DNA from: JALZKA01 sp963754045
GTDB lineage: Bacteria > Actinomycetota > Thermoleophilia > Solirubrobacterales > 70-9
Length of the DNA stretch: 64,000 nucleotides
Direction: 5' to 3'
NCBI GenBank assembly: GCA_963754045.1
Contig: CAVWEN010000002.1
Span: 1,178,001 to 1,242,000, forward strand
In this document: in pieces, positions 53,093 through 60,681 of the stretch
How positions within the stretch are numbered: position 1 is the stretch's first letter
Layout of the letters: the number at the start of each line of letters is the position of its first letter
Notes under the pieces: generated by a model
Told to the model about the DNA's origin: nothing
Database searches by the model: none
What the model saw: only the letters and a program-made list of their open reading frames with translations
Program-made: the position numbers and the translations under genes

Positions 53093-55015
53093 ATGCCCGC
53101 GCCCCTGAAGAACCCCGGCATGCCCCGAGCCCTATTCGGGATGTTGATCGGCGCTGCGTTCGGCTTCGGCCTGGTGGTTGCACTCCGCGCCGTGTCGGGG
53201 CTCGAGATCTTCCAGACCGAACAGACCGGCTACCCGCACGTAATCGTGCCGGCCCTGACGGCGCCGTTCGGCTTCCTGATTGGCCTGGGCTGCTTCTCGT
53301 ACTGGTTCCGCTGGGCTGGTGGCGCGCCCACGGTGCCCGAGGACCACTCACAGCACGGCGCGACGAGCTGGCGCGACTACTTCAAGTTCAACACCGATCA
53401 CAAGGTGATCGGCATCCAGTACATCGTCACCACCTTCTTCTTCTTCATCCTTGGCGGATTGGCGGCGATGGGCGTCCGGGCCGAGCTGGCGCAGCCAGGC
53501 ACGCAGATCGTCGACCCCGGCTTCTACAACGGCCTGTTCTCGACTCACGCCGCGTTCATGATCTTCCTGTTCATCATTCCCGTGTTCGCGGGGATCGCGA
53601 ACTACGTCCTGCCCCTGATGATCGGCGCGCCGGACATGGCGTTCCCGCGTTTGAACGCCCTGTCCTTCTGGATGCTGCCAATGGCGGGCCTGCTGTTCCT
53701 GGCCTCGTACTTCGTGCCGGGCGGCGCCTTCGACGCGGGCTGGACCGGTTACGCGCCGCTCTCGACCGGTGCGCCGCTCGGGCAATCCTTCTTCAACCTC
53801 GGCGTGCAGTTTGCGGGCGCGTCATCGGTGGCGACCGCCCTCAACTTCCTCGTGACGATCATCACCATGCGCGCGCCCGGGATGACGTTCTGGCGAATGC
53901 CGCTGCTCGTCTGGGCCAACTTCTCAACCTCGCTGCTGGTCGTCGCGGCGACTCCATTCATCGCCGGTGCCCAGTTCATGGTCCTGTTCGACCGTGCGCT
54001 GCACACGAACTTCTTCCAGGAATCGCTCGGCGGCGACGTTCTCAGCTACCAGCACATCTTCTGGTTCTACTCCCACCCGGCCGTCTACATCATGATGCTG
54101 CCCGGGTTCGGGATAGTCAGTGAGGTCATCTCCACGCACGCCCGCAAGCCGATCTTCGGTTACCGGTTGATGGCGCTGGCGCTGATCGGGATCGTCGTGC
54201 TCTCGTACACCGTGTGGGCACACCACATGTTCGTTTCCGGGATGTTCTCGTGGCTGCGCGTACCGATGATGATTACGACGCTGCTGATCGCGGTGCCCAC
54301 GGGGATCAAGATCTTCTCGTGGCTGGGGACCCTGTTCGACTCGGTCTTACATCTCAGATCCACCGCAATGCTGTTCTCGCTGGGGTTCATCGTGACCTTC
54401 GTCGTCGGCGGCATCTCTGGGGTGATGCTGGGCATGGTCCCGCTCGACATTCACATGTCGGACACCTACTTCATCGTCGCCCACATCCACTTCGTGCTCT
54501 TCGGCGGGTCCGTCTTCACGATCTTCGCCGGGCTCTATCACTGGTTCCCGAAGATGACGGGCCGGATGTACGACGAGCGCCTCGGGCGTGCGCACTTCTG
54601 GCTGACCTTGATCGGGATGCTCGGCACGTTCGTACCGATGCACTGGATCGGCCTCGAGGGCATGCCTCGGCGCGTCGCCGATTACGCGGCCCAGTTCGGC
54701 GACTGGAACCTCGTTATCACGATCTTCTCGTTCATCCTCGGCGCCGCCCAGCTGATCTTCATCTACAACGTCGTTGTCAGCTGGAAGTGGGGGCCGAAGG
54801 CGGGCGACAACCCGTGGCGGGCCAAGACGATCGAATGGCTCGTTTCGTCGCCGCCGCCGGTATTCAACTTCGACGAGATCCCGCGCGTGGTCGGCGGCCC
54901 TTACGAGTTTGGTGTGCCGGGGGCGCGCCACGCGATCCTTTCCGGCGACGAGGGCGCAGATGTCACCAAGCCCGAACCGGCCGTCGCCGGCGCGAGTTCT
55001 GGGGCCTCACCGTGA
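53093..55015 (+). CDS. ctaD: cytochrome c oxidase subunit I, A2-type
   Basis: 640 residues. Two extra N-terminal helices (to ~75) precede the usual twelve. Heme a ligands are His152 (LFSTHAAFM) and His466; heme a3 ligand is His464 (IVAHIHFVLFGG). CuB ligands are His328, His377 and His378, with the cross-linked Tyr332 in YSHPAVY. The YS pair in place of HPE-Glu marks an A2-type proton route. K406 (PTGIKIFSW) of the K channel is present. Start ATG with AGGA 7 nt upstream. Its stop overlaps the USP-like gene as GTGA. Confidence 0.98.
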   Translation: MPAPLKNPGMPRALFGMLIGAAFGFGLVVALRAVSGLEIFQTEQTGYPHVIVPALTAPFGFLIGLGCFSYWFRWAGGAPTVPEDHSQHGATSWRDYFKFNTDHKVIGIQYIVTTFFFFILGGLAAMGVRAELAQPGTQIVDPGFYNGLFSTHAAFMIFLFIIPVFAGIANYVLPLMIGAPDMAFPRLNALSFWMLPMAGLLFLASYFVPGGAFDAGWTGYAPLSTGAPLGQSFFNLGVQFAGASSVATALNFLVTIITMRAPGMTFWRMPLLVWANFSTSLLVVAATPFIAGAQFMVLFDRALHTNFFQESLGGDVLSYQHIFWFYSHPAVYIMMLPGFGIVSEVISTHARKPIFGYRLMALALIGIVVLSYTVWAHHMFVSGMFSWLRVPMMITTLLIAVPTGIKIFSWLGTLFDSVLHLRSTAMLFSLGFIVTFVVGGISGVMLGMVPLDIHMSDTYFIVAHIHFVLFGGSVFTIFAGLYHWFPKMTGRMYDERLGRAHFWLTLIGMLGTFVPMHWIGLEGMPRRVADYAAQFGDWNLVITIFSFILGAAQLIFIYNVVVSWKWGPKAGDNPWRAKTIEWLVSSPPPVFNFDEIPRVVGGPYEFGVPGARHAILSGDEGADVTKPEPAVAGASSGASP

Positions 55016-55911
55016 GCGATGCCGCTTCGAATGGCGCCGGCGTCGATCTCGAGGGTCGCACGGTCCTCGCGTTTCTGAACGAGGTCGCGGGCGGGCGCCG
55101 GCTCTTGCAGGAGCTCCGCCAGCGCGTTGACGCGGGCGCAAAGGTCGCCCTTGCGGCTCCGCAGAACCAGCCGATGGCCGGGCAGATCGTCGACCGCGAG
55201 GAGTTGGCCGACGCGGCCCGCAGCCGCGTCGAGGTGACCCAAGAGGTCCTCGCCGCATTCGGCATCGAGGCCGAGGGCGCGGTCATGGATCCTGATCCGC
55301 TGCTTGCCCTCGACGACGCTGTCCGCGCCTATGACCCGGCCGAGGTGCTGGTGTCGTGCCTGATCGAGTCGCGCTACGGCATCCTGCGCCGCGACCTGGT
55401 CCAGTGGGCAAGCGGCCGCTTCGAAGCACCGGTGACCCACGTTCCTGTGCGGATCGACGACGACGCCGTCCGCTGGGACGTCACCCACACGCTTGTGGTC
55501 GCGACCCAGACCGTCGCCAGCGCCGACCTTCTCGGCCGGCTCAAGGCGCGCGCCAGCGAGCGCCCCCACCGCTACACGTTCATCTCACCGCGCTCCGGCC
55601 AGCTCTCGCGCGAGGATGTTTGCCAGCGTCTCGCGCGCACCCTGGCCGAGATGTATCGCAGCGACATCGACGCGACCGGACAGCCGATGAGCCCGGCCCC
55701 ATTCGCCGCCGTCCAGAACGCGATCGAGCACTATCGAATCGACGAGATTCTGATCTCTACGCTCGCCGGCGAACAGTCCCGCTGGTTGGAGGAGGGCCTG
55801 ATCGACCGCGTCAAGGAGATCACCGACAAGCCGGTGGAGCACGTGGAGGCGGGCGGCGACGTTGCTCTCGCGCGCGAGGGCGAGCCGGCGAAGGCAGGGG
55901 GGGTCGCCTGA
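55012..55911 (+). CDS. tandem USP-like domain protein in the oxidase operon
   Basis: 299 residues, soluble, no helix or signal. Two related halves end in the same pattern: AEVLVSCLIESRYGILRRDL with PVTHVPV (~111-147) and DEILISTLAGEQSRWLEEGL with PVEHVEA (~244-280). Each is preceded by an alpha/beta half (KVALAAP..., RYTFISP...). This looks like a duplicated universal-stress-protein/HUP-type fold. It overlaps ctaD by GTGA and ctaE by TGATG, so it is made in step with the oxidase. Role unknown: assembly, sensing or nucleotide binding are possible. Confidence 0.7.
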   Translation: MSDAASNGAGVDLEGRTVLAFLNEVAGGRRLLQELRQRVDAGAKVALAAPQNQPMAGQIVDREELADAARSRVEVTQEVLAAFGIEAEGAVMDPDPLLALDDAVRAYDPAEVLVSCLIESRYGILRRDLVQWASGRFEAPVTHVPVRIDDDAVRWDVTHTLVVATQTVASADLLGRLKARASERPHRYTFISPRSGQLSREDVCQRLARTLAEMYRSDIDATGQPMSPAPFAAVQNAIEHYRIDEILISTLAGEQSRWLEEGLIDRVKEITDKPVEHVEAGGDVALAREGEPAKAGGVA

Positions 55912-56540
55912 TGGAAAGCGCCTCCGTCGCGGCCGGCGCCCCGCACGCCGAGCACGACCACCACGGGCCGCCCGAGGCCAACCAGAGCTCTCGGATCGAT
56001 CGTCAGACGCTCGGGATCCTGCTCTTCATCATCTCCGAGATCATGCTCTTCGGCGCGTTCTTCGCGTCGTACTTCTTCATCCGGGTGGTCGCCAACGACG
56101 GCGCCTGGCCGCCGGATCCCTACGAGCTCCCGGTGGCGGTGGCGGGCATCAACACGGCGATCCTGGTCTCGTCGAGCTTCACGGTCCACTGGGCCCTCGA
56201 GTGCGCTCGCAAGGGCAACCGCCGCGGACTGCAGATGGGACTCTCGGCAACCTGGTTGCTCGGCGCGACGTTCCTGTTTATCCAGATGAACGAGTACGTC
56301 CACATCGGCTTCTCAGCGCGCGACGGCGCCTTTGGCTCGATCTTCTACGGCCTCACCGGCCTCCACGGCGCCCACGTCTTCGTGGGGCTGCTGCTACTCA
56401 CGTTCGCGACGATCCGCGCCTTCCGGGGGCACTTCGGCACCGAGGCCAAGGACCACTTGGGCGTGGAGGTGCCGGGGATCTACTGGCACTTCGTGGACGT
56501 GATGTGGATCGTGGTGTACACCACGGTTTACATCCTCTAG
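55911..56540 (+). CDS. ctaE: cytochrome c oxidase subunit III
   Basis: 209 residues with five helices (no first pair), as in short bacterial subunit III. A His-rich N-terminus (AEHDHHGPPE) is followed by LGILLFIISEIMLFGAFFAS, with the conserved Glu in the lipid-binding cleft, LTGLHGAHVFVGLLLLTFAT, and GIYWHFVDVMWIVVYTTVYI at the end. It stabilises subunit I. ATG within TGATG. It ends the forward operon; the convergent small gene begins its stop 0 bp away. Confidence 0.96.
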   Translation: MESASVAAGAPHAEHDHHGPPEANQSSRIDRQTLGILLFIISEIMLFGAFFASYFFIRVVANDGAWPPDPYELPVAVAGINTAILVSSSFTVHWALECARKGNRRGLQMGLSATWLLGATFLFIQMNEYVHIGFSARDGAFGSIFYGLTGLHGAHVFVGLLLLTFATIRAFRGHFGTEAKDHLGVEVPGIYWHFVDVMWIVVYTTVYIL

Positions 56541-56729
56541 CTAGCCGTTACGGGAACGCAGGCGCCGGATCGCAACAGCGATTGCGAGGCCGGCTTCGAC
56601 CGCCAGCAGGATTGCTCCAGCCAACGGGCCGACGACCACGGCAGCGATGATCACGACCGCCATCGCGATGCCGACGATGCCGAGCACGCGGAACATCGCG
56701 GCCTCGGTGATCGGCGGTGGCTCACCCAT
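56541..56729 (-). CDS. small membrane protein of unknown function
   Basis: About 62 residues, start ATG with TAACGT 7 nt upstream (an alternative start lies 9 codons earlier). Two hydrophobic stretches (FRVLGIVGIAMAVVIIAAVV and AGAILLAVEAGLAIAVAI) end in a basic tail RRLRSRNG. It is convergent with ctaE. The context suggests a link to the oxidase but the sequence gives none. Confidence 0.5.
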   Translation of the reverse strand: MGEPPPITEAAMFRVLGIVGIAMAVVIIAAVVVGPLAGAILLAVEAGLAIAVAIRRLRSRNG

Positions 56730-56749
56730 CACGCTCACGTTAACCACCC

Positions 56750-56959
56750 ACCCCAACGCGAAGTGGCACGCCTGACCGTCCCTCCGGGCGGGTTCAGCGT
56801 GTCACCTGGGGCTGCGGGGCACCCCAACGCGAAGTGGCACGCCTGACCGTCCCTCGGGGCGGGTTCAGCGTGTCACCCGGGTGCGGGGCACCCCAACGCG
56901 AAGTGGCACGCCTGACCGTCCCTCGGGGCGGGTTCAGCGTGTCACCCGGGGCTGCGGGC
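56750..56959. repeat. three tandem copies of a ~70-bp hairpin-forming repeat
   Basis: Copies at 56750-56820, 56821-56889 and 56890-56959 (71, 69, 70 bp), over 95% alike. Each has a long imperfect palindrome: GTGGCACGCCTGACCGTCCC pairs with GGGCGGGTTCAGCGTGTCAC around a TCG loop. A second short inverted repeat, GCGGGG-CA-CCCCAACGC, spans each junction. It sits between two genes transcribed on the same (reverse) strand. An intergenic repeat family of the host genome is likely. Confidence 0.9.
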
Positions 56960-56974
56960 GGTGGGGCCGCGTGG

Positions 56975-57751
56975 CTACTTCTTGGCGGCGGTGAGCGAGT
57001 CGGCTTCGGTCTGACCGGCCGCGTCGGTGCAGGCCTGACCGGCGGGGTCGTCCGTACAGGCGATGAGGTACTGGACCAGGGCGTTCAAATTGGGCTCCGG
57101 AATCGTGTCAACCGGGAAGGCGGGCATGATCCCGGCGGCGAAGCCGGCGGAGATCTTCGCATCGGGCTCCTGAATGGACTGTGCGATCTCCGTGCCGTCC
57201 TGGCCTGGCAACACCTCGTCGAGGACGGGGCCGACCTGCCCCGCGGTGCCCGCGGCGGCGAGCTGGTGGCACTGGCCACAGCGCTCCTGGAAGAGCTCGG
57301 AGGCGGTGCCAAGTGGCGGCGGCTGGATATCCGGAACGCCCGCAACGCTGGCGACATACGCGGCGACGGCCTCGGCATCGCGTCCGGTAACGAGATCGGC
57401 GGGCATGAAGATCTGGGCGTAGTCGGGGTCCTCCTCGTTGACCGTGCGGGGGTTCTCGATCTGTGCCTGGACAACCCCCTCGATCGTGTCCTGATCCATT
57501 CCGACCTTGCGCGCCTCGGCGAACGAGCTGTCAAGGCTTGGACCGATCACCGCGGCGGTGCCGGCCTCCGCGAGAACGTGGCAGGTACCGCACTTCTCGA
57601 TGAAGAGGGCTCGGCCCCGGTCGAGGTCTGCGTCCTCCTGCACGTCGCAGCCGGCAACCAGGCCGCCGAGAGCGACCCCGGCGAGGGCGATCGCTGCCGT
57701 CCGTCTGCGGGTGGCGTTCAGGGTGGGGATGGGCCGCGGCACGGGCTGCAT
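56975..57751 (-). CDS. di-heme cytochrome c lipoprotein
   Basis: 258 residues. Signal peptide with lipobox (GGLVAGC) then two cytochrome c domains. Domain 1: KCGTCHVLAEAG heme site with Met ligand in IFMPADLVTG. Domain 2: RCGQCHQLAAAG with Met in GIMPAFP. It ends in a Cys-containing tail (IACTDDPAGQACTDA). It should be anchored outside the membrane and pass electrons to the CuA of the ctaC-encoded subunit, filling the place of the fused cytochrome c of caa3 oxidases. Confidence 0.93.
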   Translation of the reverse strand: MQPVPRPIPTLNATRRRTAAIALAGVALGGLVAGCDVQEDADLDRGRALFIEKCGTCHVLAEAGTAAVIGPSLDSSFAEARKVGMDQDTIEGVVQAQIENPRTVNEEDPDYAQIFMPADLVTGRDAEAVAAYVASVAGVPDIQPPPLGTASELFQERCGQCHQLAAAGTAGQVGPVLDEVLPGQDGTEIAQSIQEPDAKISAGFAAGIMPAFPVDTIPEPNLNALVQYLIACTDDPAGQACTDAAGQTEADSLTAAKK

Positions 57752-57851
57752 CCTATCTATCCCTGAGGGCGGGGCGGCGCGGCTGGAGGCACGGATTCTG
57801 TAGGGTTAGAGCCGATCCGCACTAGTTGCACGGGGGGAGGATCTTCCCGGC

Positions 57852-58298
57852 ATGGAAAGGGTGAGCGCAGAAGCGATGGAAGTACGGGACGGAATGTCGA
57901 GAGTGGTCCTCACGGTCGGGCCGGGACACACGCTGCGAGAGGCAGCTCAGAAGATGACCGAGCGCGGCGTGGGCGCGGCTGTCGTGATGGACGAGGAGCT
58001 GCCGGCTCCGAGCGTCGTCTCCGAGCGCGACATCCTCAACTCGCTCGGGCGCGGCGAGGATCCCGACGTCGAGCGCGTCGGCGACCACGACAGCAACTCC
58101 GTGATTTCGGCCGCCCCTGGCTGGAGCCTCGAGCGGGCTGCGATGGAGATGTCTCGCCGCCACGTGCGCCACCTCGTGGTCGTCGAGAGCGGTCAACTCG
58201 TCGGCGTGCTCTCCATGCGCGACATCGTGCGCGTCTGGACCAGCGACGGTGCGACGTCCAGCATGACCTCGCCCGAGTCCGAAGCGGCGCCCGCCTGA
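57852..58298 (+). CDS. CBS domain pair protein
   Basis: 148 residues, one Bateman module. CBS1 spans about 12-70 (VGPGHTLREAAQKMTERGVG, VVSERDILNSLGRG) and CBS2 about 80-135 (APGWSLERAAMEMSRRHVRH, LVGVLSMRDIVRVW). These bind adenine nucleotides and regulate partners. There is no catalytic domain attached, so it acts in trans or as a stand-alone sensor. GGAGG lies 12 nt before ATG. Confidence 0.88.
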   Translation: MERVSAEAMEVRDGMSRVVLTVGPGHTLREAAQKMTERGVGAAVVMDEELPAPSVVSERDILNSLGRGEDPDVERVGDHDSNSVISAAPGWSLERAAMEMSRRHVRHLVVVESGQLVGVLSMRDIVRVWTSDGATSSMTSPESEAAPA

Positions 58299-58308
58299 AG
58301 CCGTTGAG

Positions 58309-58575
58309 TTAGTTCTGCGGCTTGCGCGGGGGGACGGCGGGTAGTACCGCCGTCGTGACCTTCTGTGCGCGCGGCAGCCGCTCGGCGGTCTTCCGCGCGT
58401 CTCCGGTCATGATCTTGAAGGCGACCAACGCGAGCAGCCCGCCAATCACGCCATAGGGAAACCAGACAAAGATCCCGGCGACGACGCCCGCCAGGCCGAC
58501 CGCGAAGATCGCCGGCCCCCAGGATGGCTCCGGCAGGTAGATCAGCTCGGTCGCGTCCGGCGTCTTCTCGCTCAT
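58309..58575 (-). CDS. small membrane protein, candidate oxidase subunit IV-like
   Basis: 88 residues. Its N-terminal part ELIYLPEPSWGPAIFAVGLA leads into two hydrophobic segments (VVAGIFVWFPYGVIGGLLA) and a basic tail. The LPEPSWGP lead-in is like the extra helices attached to caa3-type oxidases and to short subunit IV proteins. Start ATG overlaps the stop of the 36-residue gene upstream (TGATG). It is the last gene of the reverse operon ctaC2-ctaD2-ctaA-ctaB, which supports an oxidase role. Inference. Confidence 0.6.
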   Translation of the reverse strand: MSEKTPDATELIYLPEPSWGPAIFAVGLAGVVAGIFVWFPYGVIGGLLALVAFKIMTGDARKTAERLPRAQKVTTAVLPAVPPRKPQN

Positions 58576-58685
58576 CAGCCGATGTAGTAGATCGCGAAGA
58601 CGAACGTGAGCGCGAACACGGCAAGCGCCAGTGAAGCGGCGAACAGTCCGGCGCGCACGTTGGAGTTCGATGTCCGACGATCCAT
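58575..58685 (-). CDS. 36-residue single-helix membrane protein
   Basis: Sequence pattern MDRRTSNSNVRAG followed by one long helix (LFAASLALAVFALTFVFAIY) and YIG at the end. It has the size and shape of the small IIa-type subunits of heme-copper oxidases. Its TGA overlaps the ATG of the 88-residue gene, and GATACA stands 10 nt before its ATG. It is below the usual gene-finder cutoff. Confidence 0.55.
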   Translation of the reverse strand: MDRRTSNSNVRAGLFAASLALAVFALTFVFAIYYIG

Positions 58686-58700
58686 AGGGCGGCTGTTGTA

Positions 58701-59651
58701 TCAGATGCCCGGGGCGCCAACGAGCGCGTCGAGGGCCATCGCGCTGAACAGCAGCGCGAGGTAGGCGAGCGACGAGAGATACAGCCGCAGCGCGCGGGAA
58801 CGCGAAGGATGCCGCGAAAGTGCCCCAGCCAGGACTCCAAAGCCCGCTCCGAGGGAAAGTGCCGCGGTGAGATAGACCCAGCCGAGCATTCCTGTCGCGA
58901 ACGGTGCGATCGTGAACGCGACCAGAATCACCGTGTAAACGACGATCTGCCGCCGCGTTGCCGCCTCTCCCTTCACGACTGGAAGCATCGGCACGCCCGT
59001 CTTTGCGTAGTCGTCCTTGATCAGCAGTGAGAGGGCCCAGAAGTGCGGGGGGGTCCAGAGGAAAACGATGCCGAACGGGTACAGCGCCTCAAGTGTGAGC
59101 CCGCCAGTGGCTGCGGCCCACCCGACGAGTGGCGGAACAGCGCCGGCGGCACCCCCGATGACGATGTTCTGCGGCGTCAGCGGCTTCAGCCAGATCGTGT
59201 AGACGAACACGTAGCCCAGCAGGCCGGCCAGCGCCAGGGTGGCCGCGAGCACGTTGACTGTGATCGCGAGCTGGACGAATGCGAGGGCTCCCAGGACGAT
59301 CCCGAACCACAGGCCGTGCAACGGGGCAATCCGGCCCGAGACGAGCGGGCGTCCGCGGGTGCGCGCCATCCGGGCGTCACGGTCGCGGTCGAGGTAGTGG
59401 TTGATCGCGCCGGCACCACCCGCGGCCAGGTAGCCGCCGACCATCGTCCACAGCACGGTCGAGAGTGCCAGTGCGTCGGGCGCAGCGACGATCATCGTGG
59501 CGACTGTCGTGACCAGAAGCAGGGAGATGATGCGTGGCTTCGTGAGCGCGATGTAATCGCGCACGATCGCAACCGCGGAGCCGGACTTGCCTGCGCGGGG
59601 AATCGGGCTGCCGCCGACGAGCTCCTGGGGCTTGGTGGTCGCGCTCTCCAT
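58701..59651 (-). CDS. ctaB: protoheme IX farnesyltransferase (heme O synthase)
   Basis: 316 residues, UbiA fold with about nine helices. YIALTKPRIISLLLVTTVAT is the N-terminal block, GAINHYLDRDRDARMARTRG the first Asp-rich motif, and GIVFLWTPPHFWALSLLIKD followed by the DDYAKTGVPMLP block the second. It adds the farnesyl group to heme B, giving heme O for CtaA. ATG 59651 lies 3 nt after the ctaA stop; longer readings overlap ctaA. Confidence 0.96.
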   Translation of the reverse strand: MESATTKPQELVGGSPIPRAGKSGSAVAIVRDYIALTKPRIISLLLVTTVATMIVAAPDALALSTVLWTMVGGYLAAGGAGAINHYLDRDRDARMARTRGRPLVSGRIAPLHGLWFGIVLGALAFVQLAITVNVLAATLALAGLLGYVFVYTIWLKPLTPQNIVIGGAAGAVPPLVGWAAATGGLTLEALYPFGIVFLWTPPHFWALSLLIKDDYAKTGVPMLPVVKGEAATRRQIVVYTVILVAFTIAPFATGMLGWVYLTAALSLGAGFGVLAGALSRHPSRSRALRLYLSSLAYLALLFSAMALDALVGAPGI

Positions 59652-59653
59652 GG

Positions 59654-60676
59654 TCAGGCCGTGGCCGCCTCGGTGGTGCGATCCGGACGATGTGCGCGCG
59701 AGGAGACCGGCGAGGAGGTCGGAATGAGCGTGAACGTCGCGTACGCCGAGCAAGCCCAGACCATGGTGCCCAGCATCAGATGCCCGACGATGAGCCCTGC
59801 GTGCTTACCGAGCCAGACGTTTGCAGCACCGAGCAGGACCTGTGCGGCCACGAGCCCGCCGAGGGCGACGTAGGCGCGGCTGGCTCGCCTACGCACCGCG
59901 ACGATCACCAGGGCAATCACTGCGAGCACCGTGAGATACATGAAAGCGCGGTGGGTGAGCTGGATGTCGATCAGGCGATCCTCGCCGAAGGGCATGAAGC
60001 GATCGACACAGGTCGGGAACTGCTCACCGCAGGCGGTGTGGGCGCCGAACACCTGGGCCGCGCCCGGCGTGCCCTCCTTCTCCGTCCCCGCGACGAGGCC
60101 GCCGGCCACGATCGTCGCCAGGATTAGGGCGCTCACGAGAATCGAAAGGCTGCGCAGGCGCCCGTCGGGCGCCGGTGCGGCCGGCGGTGGACCGGGCTCG
60201 GAAGCGAATCGGCGAAGCGCCAGCAGCAGACCCAGCAGCAGCATGGCGAGTCCGAGGTGCGCAGCCACGAGGTACTCGTCGAGACCCTCCTCGACCGTCA
60301 GTCCTCCGAGGCCGGCCTGGATCAGCACCAGGACGCCGGCAGCGACCGCGGCGCGCAGGATCCAGCGGTGACCTCGCAGTTCGCGGTAGGCCCGCAACGC
60401 GATCAGGGCGATCAGGACGCCGACGATTCCAGCCGTGATGCGATGTGAATATTCGATCACCGATTCAGCCGAGGCGACGGGAAGGAGTCCGCCCTCGCAG
60501 AGCGGCCATCCGTGTGTGCCGCTGCCGGCCGGACCGCAGCCCAGCCCACTGTCACTCACCCGGACGATCCCGCCGATCAGGACGAGCACGAAGGTGGCGA
60601 AGATCGTGTAGTTGACGAGGCGCTTGAACCGCCTCAGGGCGGTGGCCTCGCCACCGCTGGGCGCGACGCGATCCAT
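59654..60676 (-). CDS. ctaA: heme A synthase
   Basis: 340 residues, eight helices. GGIVRVSDSGLGCGPAG is the first conserved loop, IEYSHRITAGIVGVLIALIA the first His pair region, EYLVAAHLGLAMLLLGLLLA the second, and LTHRAFMYLTVLAVIALVIV and LIVGHLMLGTMVWACS carry the C-terminal heme ligands. CGEQFPTC has the paired Cys of the CtaA loop. It oxidises the methyl of heme O to give heme A. TAGCCT lies 7 nt before ATG. Confidence 0.96.
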   Translation of the reverse strand: MDRVAPSGGEATALRRFKRLVNYTIFATFVLVLIGGIVRVSDSGLGCGPAGSGTHGWPLCEGGLLPVASAESVIEYSHRITAGIVGVLIALIALRAYRELRGHRWILRAAVAAGVLVLIQAGLGGLTVEEGLDEYLVAAHLGLAMLLLGLLLALRRFASEPGPPPAAPAPDGRLRSLSILVSALILATIVAGGLVAGTEKEGTPGAAQVFGAHTACGEQFPTCVDRFMPFGEDRLIDIQLTHRAFMYLTVLAVIALVIVAVRRRASRAYVALGGLVAAQVLLGAANVWLGKHAGLIVGHLMLGTMVWACSAYATFTLIPTSSPVSSRAHRPDRTTEAATA

Positions 60677-60681
60677 TGCGC

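Noticed and set aside
56750..56959. CRISPR array
   Set aside because: Units are contiguous, about 70 bp, without unique spacers, and no cas genes are nearby.
56834..57766. Long forward open frame across the hairpin repeats and the cytochrome c gene
   Set aside because: It is antisense to the di-heme cytochrome c gene with two CXXCH motifs, and its N-terminus only translates the 70-bp repeat units. High GC alone keeps such frames open.
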